7,882 nt of DNA, taken from contig CALCGX010000139.1 of assembly GCA_937901225.1 (NCBI GenBank), forward strand, positions 1 through 7,882, given 5' to 3'. Shown here piece after piece: positions 1-4,477 of the stretch. Position 1 is the first letter of the stretch, and every line of letters begins with the position of its first letter. Origin of the DNA: an uncultured Bacteroidales bacterium (GTDB lineage Bacteria; Bacteroidota; Bacteroidia; Bacteroidales; Paludibacteraceae). A program made the position numbers and the translations under genes. The notes beneath the pieces were generated by a model. It was not told where the DNA came from, made no database searches, and saw only the letters and a list, made by a program, of their open reading frames with translations.

Positions 1-94
1 AATTGATACTTTTTGTTCATTTTATGAGTAAACCTATTTCAGTATAAGACAGATTACCATCTCTTTTTCCTCTCTTATACCTTGCTTTGTTCCA

Positions 95-127
95 CCGAGA
101 GAACTCCGAGAGACGACCGAGAGAAGA
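95..127. repeat. Three 11-bp tandem repeats (CCGAGAGA core)
   Basis: The octamer CCGAGAGA occurs at 95-102, 106-113 and 117-124, so the period is exactly 11 bp, about one helical turn, with variable three-base spacers. A related pair, CCCAGAGAT at 6024-6032 and 6035-6043, also has an 11-bp period and is preceded by a similar CACCGAAAG. This suggests an intergenic repeat family of this genome. No function is evident. Positions 1-94 hold no feature I can support. Confidence 0.6.
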
Positions 128-195
128 GCGAAGCGTTATCGTGCCCTTTCGGCTAAGAACTCCGTGACTTTTCTTAAGATTGCTTTCTTTTACAG

Positions 196-279
196 GTTGT
201 CTTGCTTCCTGAAAAAGTTGTCTCCCTTCCTAAAAAGGTTGACTCAACACCTAACAAAATTTATTACATTCCTAAAATA
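196..279. repeat. Degenerate 21-bp tandem repeat, four units
   Basis: Units begin at 196, 217, 238 and 259, with a partial fifth at 280. The first two differ at few positions (consensus about GTTGTCTCCCTTCCTAAAAA) and units three and four are progressively diverged. The period is seven codons. Two forward frames stay open across the array: one reads as heptads with conserved Pro and Lys and stops at 286-288, the other as heptads of the type x-L-S-x-F-L-K and stops at 319-321. Neither has an ATG start, so I annotate a repeat rather than a gene. Two helical turns per unit would also suit a row of protein-binding sites. Confidence 0.65.
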
Positions 280-339
280 CTTGTCTAATCGTGCACTTTG
301 CGCGCATTCTTGCGCATACTGAATTCCCTACTGGTTTAG

Positions 340-363
340 TTCTCGCGGTTTTCCCCGCGAGAA
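340..363. repeat. GC-rich perfect hairpin upstream of ncRNA promoter
   Basis: TTCTCGCGG (340-348) is perfectly complementary to CCGCGAGAA (355-363), leaving a six-base loop. Neither strand has a T-run directly after the stem, so it is not a classical intrinsic terminator. It lies about 45 bases before the -33 box of the ncRNA promoter and could be an operator, a boundary hairpin or the end of an upstream transcript. Apart from the repeats and this hairpin I see nothing else in 1-406. Confidence 0.45.
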
Positions 364-406
364 ATCCTACACTTTCCACAAAAAAATGCAAAAAAAATGC
401 CACACC

Positions 407-438
407 CTTGCATAGTTCAAAAAATTATTGTAATTTTG
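407..438 (+). promoter_or_regulatory. Bacteroidota-type promoter of the structured RNA
   Basis: The -33 element CTTG (407-410) is followed by CATA, and after a 20-base spacer comes TAATTTTG (431-438), a full match to the TAnnTTTG -7 box, followed by CA. The two other promoters in the window have the same architecture: TTTGCATA, 20-base spacer, TACCTTTGCA. Transcription would start around 444-446, directly ahead of the RNA described next. No open reading frame starts sensibly downstream. Confidence 0.7.
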
Positions 439-444
439 CACCCG

Positions 445-825
445 AAAGTTCAACGCCGGGGTTTAGAGGGAGGGAAGTGTCCCCTCTCGGAAAGCCAACT
501 TGTATGACAAAAGACCCCAGTCGTGGCTTTCAAGACATATTAAAAAGGCGTTTATTGCGCTTTGTTCTGACTGATAGAAATCTCGCAAATTTCAACCTGA
601 TAAGAACTTAGCAACGATAGATGTCCTACGGGATATAGATTATCCCTCTTGTGCCTATTTTGGTACGCCATTTGCATATATGCATATGCGCACACGCGTA
701 CCTTAACTATGTAGCACGGAGAATATTTATATTCGGCGTGGGCTTCGCGTTGTCGTTTTATCAGGAAGGCAATGCGAGAGCCTCTATCAGTGGAACGGCA
801 AATGCAAGTTTCACGCTTTTTTTTT
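445..825 (+). ncRNA. Large structured RNA of about 380 nt, unassigned family
   Basis: A consensus promoter (407-438) and an intrinsic terminator (791-825) bracket this segment. Hand folding shows four nested long-range helices: 571-578 with 783-790 (CTGATAGA/TCTATCAG), 581-586 with 774-779 (TCTCGC/GCGAGA), 596-603 with 758-765 (CCTGATAA/TTATCAGG), and 611-616 with 748-753 (GCAACG/CGTTGT). They close a multiloop with three local hairpins at 630-646, 662-702 and 715-740. The 5' part has hairpins at 465-487 and 490-531 (GAAAGCCA/TGGCTTTC), and GGGGT at 458-462 can pair with ACCCC at 514-518 in the loop of the second, making a pseudoknot. RNase P core motifs (GAGGAAAGTCC, ACAGAAA) and tmRNA features (tRNA-like end, tag frame) are absent. 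6S RNA is expected to be much shorter. The ends are approximate. Its role is unknown; it may act alone or on the small-protein array directly downstream. Confidence 0.7.
790..825 (+). terminator. Intrinsic terminator of the structured RNA
   Basis: GTGGAAC (790-796) pairs with GTTTCAC (808-814) through six Watson-Crick pairs and one G-T wobble, with an 11-base loop. GC and then nine T residues (817-825) follow. Position 790 could alternatively close the 571-578/783-790 helix, so the terminator stem may begin at 791. The first small gene starts 55 bases further on, and no good -7 box lies in that gap, so some read-through into the array is possible. Confidence 0.7.
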
Positions 826-843
826 GTACTTATGTGAAAACAA

Positions 844-880
844 TAAACCGATGGTCAATGTGATAAGAGATCAATATATT
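844..880 (+). promoter_or_regulatory. Leader element copy 1 (start-proximal hairpin)
   Basis: This is the first of four related leaders. It reads AAACCGATGGTCAATG followed by GATAAG. TGGTC (852-856) can pair with GATCA (869-873), with one G-T wobble, leaving a 12-base loop and ending seven bases before the ATG at 881. In copies 2 and 3 the same positions are TGCTC and GAGCA, so the stem is preserved although the bases differ, which supports an RNA fold. It could gate ribosome access; that is inference. Confidence 0.5.
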
Positions 881-1102
881 ATGAATAAAATATATGTTGT
901 TTTACTTTGTTTGTGTACAATGTTAATTTTTATTTCTTGTGATGGAGCATTATTTTCTTCAGGATATTGTGAAGGGTTAAATATTACTCCTAATGAATTT
1001 TGGAGTGTCAACAGTAAAAAAAATGTTAGTTTTGAATCAAGTATTTCTATTGAAGATATAGAAATAATAATGGAGGATACCGAAATGCCATTAAATGAGT
1101 AG
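881..1102 (+). CDS. Small putative lipoprotein, 73 aa
   Basis: I do not recognise a family. The ATG at 881 gives a typical export start: MNK, a hydrophobic stretch at residues 4-18, and a lipobox-like FIS-Cys with the acylated cysteine at residue 20. An upstream ATG in the same frame (824) lies inside the terminator T-tract region and would bury the signal, so I reject it. The mature part is short, starts CDGALFSSGYCEG, has one further cysteine (residue 29) and ends in an acidic tail. It is the first gene of the array, preceded by leader copy 1, and ends 25 bases before the next lipoprotein gene. GYCEG resembles the GFADG motif of that neighbour, perhaps a shared GxxxG feature. It is very AT-rich. 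An envelope location is likely; the role is unknown. Confidence 0.65.
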   Translation: MNKIYVVLLCLCTMLIFISCDGALFSSGYCEGLNITPNEFWSVNSKKNVSFESSISIEDIEIIMEDTEMPLNE

Positions 1103-1127
1103 GTGTAAATTTAAATGTTATTTCAAA

Positions 1128-1316
1128 ATGAAAAAAGTATTATTTTTTTGTGTAATGTTTGTATGTGCAACAACATTCACAAGTTGTAGTGAAGATTTTT
1201 GGTCTGGTTTTGCGGATGGCTTTGAAGCAGGCTACAATGCCTACATGGCTCCTGCACGGGTAGATACTCCTACTGATGCGCCTTCTGAAAATGATACAAA
1301 TGGTGAGAAAATATAA
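1128..1316 (+). CDS. Small putative lipoprotein with acidic export signal, 62 aa
   Basis: The family is not recognised. The ATG at 1128 begins MKKVLFF, followed by a hydrophobic segment and the lipobox TFTS-Cys with cysteine at residue 20; the in-frame ATG at 1095 would put 11 extra residues ahead of the signal. After the cysteine come Ser-Glu-Asp. An acidic patch directly after the lipidated cysteine is known in Bacteroidota as a surface-export signal, so this protein may face outward. The mature segment has a glycine/aromatic rhythm, GFADGFEAGYNAY (GxxxGxxxG), then a Pro/Thr/Asp-rich tail typical of disordered linkers. It has no predicted enzyme core. It lies 25 bases after the preceding lipoprotein stop, without its own leader element, so the two are probably translated from one message. 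Confidence 0.65.
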   Translation: MKKVLFFCVMFVCATTFTSCSEDFWSGFADGFEAGYNAYMAPARVDTPTDAPSENDTNGEKI

Positions 1317-1344
1317 TTAACTCATCTTTAGTGAACTTTAATTA

Positions 1345-1384
1345 CAAGAACCGATGCTCGATGGGATATAAGTGAGCAAAGATC
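1345..1384 (+). promoter_or_regulatory. Leader element copy 2 (start-proximal hairpin)
   Basis: It reads GAACCGATGCTCGATGGGATA then TAAGTGAGCA, close to copy 3 over about 30 bases. TGCTC (1355-1359) pairs perfectly with GAGCA (1374-1378) around a 14-base loop, ending six bases before the ATG at 1385. Differences between copies 2 and 3 fall mostly in the loop. No TAnnTTTG box is visible in 1317-1384, so the element looks more like an RNA or translational signal than a promoter. Confidence 0.55.
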
Positions 1385-1741
1385 ATGATGAAAAAAATAT
1401 TTTTAGCAGTATCTATTGCTGTAGCATGTGTAATTTCAGCCTATGCAGGAACTTTAGGCTGTTTGTCTGGCGAATATGAAGGAGAGCGTTTCTGTGTAAA
1501 TGAATATGGCAAATTTATTGCTGATGTATATAATCCAGAAACAAGAAGCTTAGTAAGAGTGGAAGGAAGAATTGTGGACTATTCAGGCGATCCTATTGAG
1601 ATCAATCCTGGAGACAATATGAGAGTGAAATTTATATTAAATAAACCACTTGATGGACGTAAAGAGTTTTCTGGTGATATAGGTTGGGCTACAAGCGGAC
1701 AAAAATTCGTTAACTTTGGCGGAATTATGTTTGAAAACTAA
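1385..1741 (+). CDS. Small secreted protein with CxSG...C motif, 118 aa
   Basis: I recognise no named family. The start is ATG 1385 or the adjacent ATG 1388. Residues 1-21 form a Sec signal peptide ending Ala-Tyr-Ala, so cleavage would leave a mature protein beginning Gly-Thr-Leu-Gly-Cys. The mature N-terminus has Cys26-Leu-Ser-Gly, ten residues, then Cys37, probably one disulfide. The same arrangement appears in the protein at 2314-2619 (Cys24, Cys36) and loosely in the one at 1856-2215, so I infer diverged paralogues. The rest alternates polar and hydrophobic residues with several glycines, as in a small beta-structured domain, and carries no catalytic motif. It follows leader copy 2 and is followed by a perfect 16-bp inverted repeat. 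Periplasmic or extracellular location is likely. Confidence 0.7.
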   Translation: MMKKIFLAVSIAVACVISAYAGTLGCLSGEYEGERFCVNEYGKFIADVYNPETRSLVRVEGRIVDYSGDPIEINPGDNMRVKFILNKPLDGRKEFSGDIGWATSGQKFVNFGGIMFEN

Positions 1742-1749
1742 CATTATGT

Positions 1750-1791
1750 GGTTTATGTAACATTTGGGGTAGCCAAAATGTTACATAAACC
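1750..1791. repeat. Perfect 16-bp inverted repeat between small genes
   Basis: GGTTTATGTAACATTT (1750-1765) is exactly repeated in reverse complement at 1776-1791 around a 10-base loop. CATTTGGGGT overlaps both the stem and loop (1761-1770) and recurs just after the hairpin (1792-1801). No T-run follows, so standard intrinsic termination is unlikely. It could be an mRNA-stabilising hairpin that sets different expression levels along the array, or a binding site for a dimeric protein. Confidence 0.6.
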
Positions 1792-1813
1792 CATTTGGGG
1801 TCCTTTATAACAT

Positions 1814-1855
1814 TTAAACCAATGCTCAATGGAATATAAGCGAGCACAAGAGATT
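1814..1855 (+). promoter_or_regulatory. Leader element copy 3 (start-proximal hairpin)
   Basis: It reads TTAAACCAATGCTCAATGG followed by AATATAAGCGAGCA. TGCTC (1823-1827) pairs perfectly with GAGCA (1842-1846) around a 14-base loop, and the stem ends nine bases before the ATG at 1856. It is the closest relative of copy 2. No recognisable -7 box is present in 1742-1855. Confidence 0.55.
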
Positions 1856-2215
1856 ATGAAAAAAATATTATTTTTATTCCTAACCATGTGTACTTTGATA
1901 GTTTCTGCAAATTCACAAGTATGCAAAATTTCAGGAGAAAATGACAATGTTGAGATCTTTAGTTGTTTACTTGCTGAAAACAACACTGAAGTACATGTAG
2001 TAGTAGCGAATGATAGTCAATCAATTAGTGCCAATGTAACGGTTACTGTAGAAGTTGATTATGGTGGTAATATAAAAAAGACTTATACAGGTCGTGCAAT
2101 TGCAAAACCAAATCAAGAAACTCTAATAATCATTAAAGGTGTTAGTCCAAAGGTTTCAAATAGAGATGCTAAATCAGTTCAAGCAATTAGTATTACAGGA
2201 GCAAAGTGCCTCTAA
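1856..2215 (+). CDS. Small secreted protein, 119 aa, three mature cysteines
   Basis: I recognise no family. The ATG at 1856 gives MKKILFLFL and a signal peptide ending near Ser-Ala-Asn-Ser at residues 17-20. An in-frame ATG at 1829 lies inside the leader hairpin and would add nine polar residues, so I reject it. The mature protein begins with Gln-Val-Cys23-Lys-Ile-Ser-Gly and has cysteines at 37 and 118. The CxxSG...C start recalls the CxSG...C motif of the two neighbouring proteins. Residues 40-105 alternate hydrophobic and polar (for example VTVTVEVDYGG), consistent with a beta-sandwich-like domain. The odd number of cysteines leaves one free or available for an intermolecular bond. It sits between leader copies 3 and 4 and is likely exported. 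Confidence 0.7.
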   Translation: MKKILFLFLTMCTLIVSANSQVCKISGENDNVEIFSCLLAENNTEVHVVVANDSQSISANVTVTVEVDYGGNIKKTYTGRAIAKPNQETLIIIKGVSPKVSNRDAKSVQAISITGAKCL

Positions 2216-2260
2216 TGATTATTGTTGTGTGTATAATAAAAGTGTAAGAACTTAGTCATT

Positions 2261-2313
2261 TTTAATGCATTAAACCCGACGAGGTGATGGGTAATAACTG
2301 CCAAAAATATAAC
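2261..2313 (+). promoter_or_regulatory. Leader element copy 4 (diverged) with adjoining palindrome
   Basis: A 14-bp palindrome TTTAATGCATTAAA (2261-2274) runs into AAACCCGACGAGGTGATGGG then TAATAACTGCC, ending just before the ATG at 2314. Aligned with copies 1-3 it keeps AAACC, the GATGGG block and the TAATAA region, and its upstream part (CTTAGT...TTTAAT) also resembles the sequence before copy 2 (TTTAGT...TTTAAT). The TGCTC/GAGCA stem is not kept; only a weak GGTG/TGCC pairing remains. It is a diverged family member, so confidence is lower than for copies 1-3. Confidence 0.4.
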
Positions 2314-2619
2314 ATGAAAAAAATCGTAGTATTGTTTTTATTTGCATTAGCGTCTACTTTAACTTTTGCTATTCCAAATGGTTGTTATTCTGGTTCTTCT
2401 CGCCAAACTCGCGATCGTTGCGCAATTCAGATAAGTGGCAATGACTTTAACATCATTAATCGTGAAGGCGATGTTATTGCTCGTTGGAAAATTATTAGTG
2501 ATACTAATGGACAAATGAGCCTAAAATCAGAATATGGTGCAACCGCTTCTGCTTCATGGTGGGAAGAAGATGGTAAAATTTATTTGAGTTGGAACTACGA
2601 TACTTTTAGCAGGATGTAG
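2314..2619 (+). CDS. Small secreted protein with CxSG...C motif, 101 aa
   Basis: I recognise no named family. The ATG at 2314 begins MKKIVVLFLF with a signal peptide ending Thr-Phe-Ala at residue 19; an in-frame ATG at 2284 lies within the leader element and is rejected. The mature N-terminus Ile-Pro-Asn-Gly-Cys24-Tyr-Ser-Gly, then Cys36 after eleven residues, matches the protein at 1385-1741 (Gly-Cys-x-Ser-Gly, ten residues, Cys), which I take as evidence of common descent. The remainder (FNIINREGDVIARWKI, then SASWWEEDGKIYLSW) has short beta-strand-like runs with aromatic pairs, as in small beta-barrel folds, though I cannot assign one. It is followed after 19 bases by the membrane-protein gene, so the two are probably co-transcribed. 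Confidence 0.7.
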   Translation: MKKIVVLFLFALASTLTFAIPNGCYSGSSRQTRDRCAIQISGNDFNIINREGDVIARWKIISDTNGQMSLKSEYGATASASWWEEDGKIYLSWNYDTFSRM

Positions 2620-2638
2620 TTATTATCTCTTTTTGCAA

Positions 2639-3070
2639 ATGAAGCATAACATCCATAATCTATTGATTATTTTAACCATATCTTTTATTTTACTATTGCT
2701 AGGTACTGGAATATATTTTACATTCCGAACACCTATTCGAATCTTTGAAATGCTAGGAATAACACAATATCAGATAGTTGTATTAGAATGTCAAAATCCA
2801 TTTAATTATTTTCTAGTATACTGTTCTTCTGATGCATTATGGTATATGTCATTACTTCTTTTGCAAACATATTTTTTAGCTGGAAAGGGATTTTTAAATC
2901 GTCTTTTAATTGTAATTGCGATTATTCTCCCTTTCTTGCTAGAAACATTTCAATATTTTGAAATCATATCAGGTACTTTTGATTGGTACGATATATTAAC
3001 ATATTGTTTAACTTTAATTCTATTTTTATGTCTAAGAAAACTATTTTTACCGTTGTATTACAAGTTGTAA
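2639..3070 (+). CDS. VanZ-like integral membrane protein, 143 aa
   Basis: About four membrane segments are visible near residues 7-27, 57-77, 86-104 and 116-136. The C-terminal part, Pro-Phe-Leu-Leu-Glu-x-x-Gln followed by GTFDWYD and a last hydrophobic helix, resembles the Glu...Gln...Asp pattern of VanZ-like proteins. VanZ proteins affect teicoplanin susceptibility in enterococci, and many relatives have no known role. I use the ATG at 2639; a TTG six bases earlier is possible. The gene starts 19 bases after the preceding stop, and its last 43 bases overlap the next gene in another frame, so the three are likely one transcript. There is no visible catalytic site. The assignment to VanZ-like is tentative. 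Confidence 0.6.
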   Translation: MKHNIHNLLIILTISFILLLLGTGIYFTFRTPIRIFEMLGITQYQIVVLECQNPFNYFLVYCSSDALWYMSLLLLQTYFLAGKGFLNRLLIVIAIILPFLLETFQYFEIISGTFDWYDILTYCLTLILFLCLRKLFLPLYYKL

Positions 3071-3303
3071 TAATCGGAGCATTTGTACTTATTGCTGCAG
3101 GTAGTGGCAGCCAACGTTCTGCTGTGTCTAGTTCAGCTGCAAGTTCATTTGTTCGAAGTTTTGGACAGGGATATGCTTGTGGATCTGCAGGATACAGAAT
3201 GATAGGAAGTGCTTCATCTGAAAGCAAATGTATCACCATGTGTGACAACGCTGGTTATAGTTCTTATTGCTATGGTGATGAGGGTGGTTGTTTTTGTAAA
3301 TAA
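3028..3303 (+). CDS. Exported six-cysteine small protein, 91 aa
   Basis: Starting at ATG 3028 (the longer TTG start at 2983 would add a non-signal-like stretch), the protein has a hydrophobic signal or anchor at residues 6-24, a Ser/Ala-rich linker at 26-40, and a C-terminal cysteine-rich domain with Cys51, 68, 72, 81, 88 and 90. The spacing C-x16-C-x3-C-x8-C-x6-C-x-C is like that of the cysteine-stabilised alpha-beta fold of defensins (C...CxxxC...C...CxC). Its CITMCDNAGY...CFC also resembles the end of WSC domains (CxxxCxxxGY...CxC). Neither assignment is proven; the Gly-x-Cys of the defensin gamma-core is missing (Ser-Tyr-Cys here). It overlaps the end of the upstream membrane-protein gene by 43 bases and lies just before a terminator and a thiol-disulfide membrane protein that could act on it. 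Confidence 0.7.
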   Translation: MSKKTIFTVVLQVVIIGAFVLIAAGSGSQRSAVSSSAASSFVRSFGQGYACGSAGYRMIGSASSESKCITMCDNAGYSSYCYGDEGGCFCK

Positions 3304-3308
3304 TCAAA

Positions 3309-3345
3309 AATGAGTGCGTATCAAAATTTTTGGTACGCATTCATT
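3309..3345 (+). terminator. Terminator-like hairpin closing the small-protein array
   Basis: The 14-base arm 3309-3322 (AATGAGTGCGTATC) pairs with 3332-3345 (GGTACGCATTCATT), with two G-T wobbles, around an A/T loop that itself can pair AAAA with TTTT. A short TTTAT tract follows, and an A-run precedes the stem, so it could act in both directions. It lies six bases after the stop of the six-cysteine gene and 16 bases before the next ATG, so the downstream gene would be expressed by read-through or by a promoter I cannot see. Confidence 0.6.
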
Positions 3346-3360
3346 TATAAAAAATAAACT

Positions 3361-4242
3361 ATGAAAGTTTTAAATAAGTTCCTTTCTCTATTGAGTGGTG
3401 GAATGTTCATTCTTTCTGGAATAGGAAAGATTGGTAATGTCATCTATTTCCAACATATTATTGTGGAATATGGTTTATCATATTTAAATATATTAGCACC
3501 ATTTATCATTTTAGTAGAGATTCTAATAGGCGTATTATTGATATTTAACCTCAAAACAAAAATAGTAAGTATTTGTGCAACGTGCTTACTGCTTATTTTT
3601 ACAGGTGCTTTTACTTATGCTTGGCTAGCGAATGGGATTACTGATTGTGGATGTTTTGGTAATTATATGCCTATGCCATCATCTCCTTTGGTTACCTATA
3701 TCCGTAACATTGTACTTTTAGTGCTACTTGGCATTGTTTATTTTAGAGGTACTGATATTCAATCTGTGGAAAACTGGAAACGAATTACTATTTATACGAT
3801 TATGTTTGCAGCAACATTTGTTGCAGGTATGACATACAAACCATTTGCTTTTATAGAGCACAAACATCCTTTTGAACACGAACCAATTAGCCAAACTGAC
3901 CTTAAAGAATATAATCAACAGTCAGATAGTTCATCATTGATTATGTTCTTTTCATATTCTTGTCCATATTGTATCAACTCAATGGAGAATTTTAAAGCTT
4001 GGCAATCTACAGGAGCTGTTGAGAATACTTTAGCATATGTTGTTGTGGATTCTACAAACATCAATACGGATTCATTGCGAATGGTCTTCACGCAACGCTA
4101 TCCATCATTGGAGATTCATGAAGTAAACAAAAACAGTGTTGATTTTGTAGAAGCGTTTCCAACTTCCTTTGTAATTCGCAACGATACAATTAAACATGTC
4201 ATTATTGGAGAGTTACCATCGCCCTATTTATTTGAGAATTAA
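3361..4242 (+). CDS. MauE/DoxX-like membrane protein fused to thioredoxin-fold domain
   Basis: This 293-residue protein is a probable thiol-disulfide exchange enzyme of the inner membrane. Residues 1-160 have about five hydrophobic segments with Asp-Cys96-Gly-Cys98-Phe-Gly in a loop, as in MauE-type proteins of the DoxX-like superfamily. Residues about 175-290 look like a thioredoxin fold: strand LIMFFS, active site Cys201-Pro-Tyr-Cys204, and Phe-Pro267-Thr in the position of the cis-proline. Membrane loop and soluble domain each carry a CxC or CxxC pair, suggesting electron relay between them, as inferred for related fusions. MauE itself is needed for maturation of the disulfide-rich methylamine dehydrogenase small subunit. 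The ATG at 3361 is the natural start, directly after the terminator-like hairpin. Its neighbours are small exported cysteine-bearing proteins, which are plausible substrates. No quinone site can be read. Confidence 0.8.
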   Translation: MKVLNKFLSLLSGGMFILSGIGKIGNVIYFQHIIVEYGLSYLNILAPFIILVEILIGVLLIFNLKTKIVSICATCLLLIFTGAFTYAWLANGITDCGCFGNYMPMPSSPLVTYIRNIVLLVLLGIVYFRGTDIQSVENWKRITIYTIMFAATFVAGMTYKPFAFIEHKHPFEHEPISQTDLKEYNQQSDSSSLIMFFSYSCPYCINSMENFKAWQSTGAVENTLAYVVVDSTNINTDSLRMVFTQRYPSLEIHEVNKNSVDFVEAFPTSFVIRNDTIKHVIIGELPSPYLFEN

Positions 4243-4264
4243 AAATTCCTAAATCCATAAAAAC

Positions 4265-4389
4265 TTAACCCTCGGCACAATATTCGGCACGCGAAAACTT
4301 TTTTCAAAAAAAATACTCTCACGCGGGAAACATAGTAAACACTACACTTCCCGCGTGTTGTATATACCTTTTTACTCTCCATATTCTCA
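4265..4389. repeat. Long intergenic repeat, copy A (with nested hairpin)
   Basis: This segment aligns over its full length with 5817-5940: TTAACC, two CGGCAC-type motifs, CGAAAACTTTTTTCAAAAAA, and then the hairpin. The hairpin is CACGCGGGAA (4320-4329) with TTCCCGCGTG (4348-4357); inside it TAGT pairs with ACTA with symmetric three-base internal loops. Both copies keep all these pairs. It follows the thioredoxin-fusion gene by 22 bases and could serve as its terminator, although the T-stretch comes about ten bases after the stem. The pair of copies flanks the ATPase gene. Confidence 0.75.
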
Positions 4390-4408
4390 AATCGCCTTCA
4401 GTTGGTTA

Positions 4409-4477
4409 CCACAAAACCACGTAACATAATGCCACAAAAACACATAATAAAATGCCACAAAAACACGTAATGATTTG
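4409..4477 (+). repeat. Three 23-bp tandem repeats abutting the ATPase promoter
   Basis: Units at 4409-4431, 4432-4454 and 4455-4477 share CCACAAAAMCACRTAA and end in TG. The last unit ends exactly at the final base of the -33 element TTTG. One further unit of the same length, CCACAAAAACAGTTAAAAAT then TTG, sits at 6259-6281 in the identical position before the leuS promoter. The A-tracts recur every 23 bp, about two helical turns, which would suit an activator or UP-like contact. This is inference from position only. Confidence 0.7.

Noticed and set aside
445..825. RNase P RNA, tmRNA or retron RNA
   Set aside because: The size is right for the first two, but the GAGGAAAGTCC and ACAGAAA core of RNase P and the tRNA-like end and tag frame of tmRNA are missing. 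A retron would need a reverse transcriptase gene nearby, and none is in the window.
291..863. Forward open frames at 291-611 and 651-863
   Set aside because: They run across the promoter, hairpins and terminator of the structured RNA, with unusual composition and no export or domain features; chance frames.
1317..2313. Integron cassette array with attC sites
   Set aside because: The small same-strand genes with a recurring intergenic element recall cassettes, but the element lacks attC core sites, the large inverted repeat occurs in one gap only, and there is no integrase.
4409..4477. CRISPR array
   Set aside because: The 23-bp units are directly adjacent with no spacers, and there are no cas genes; they are a promoter-proximal tandem repeat.
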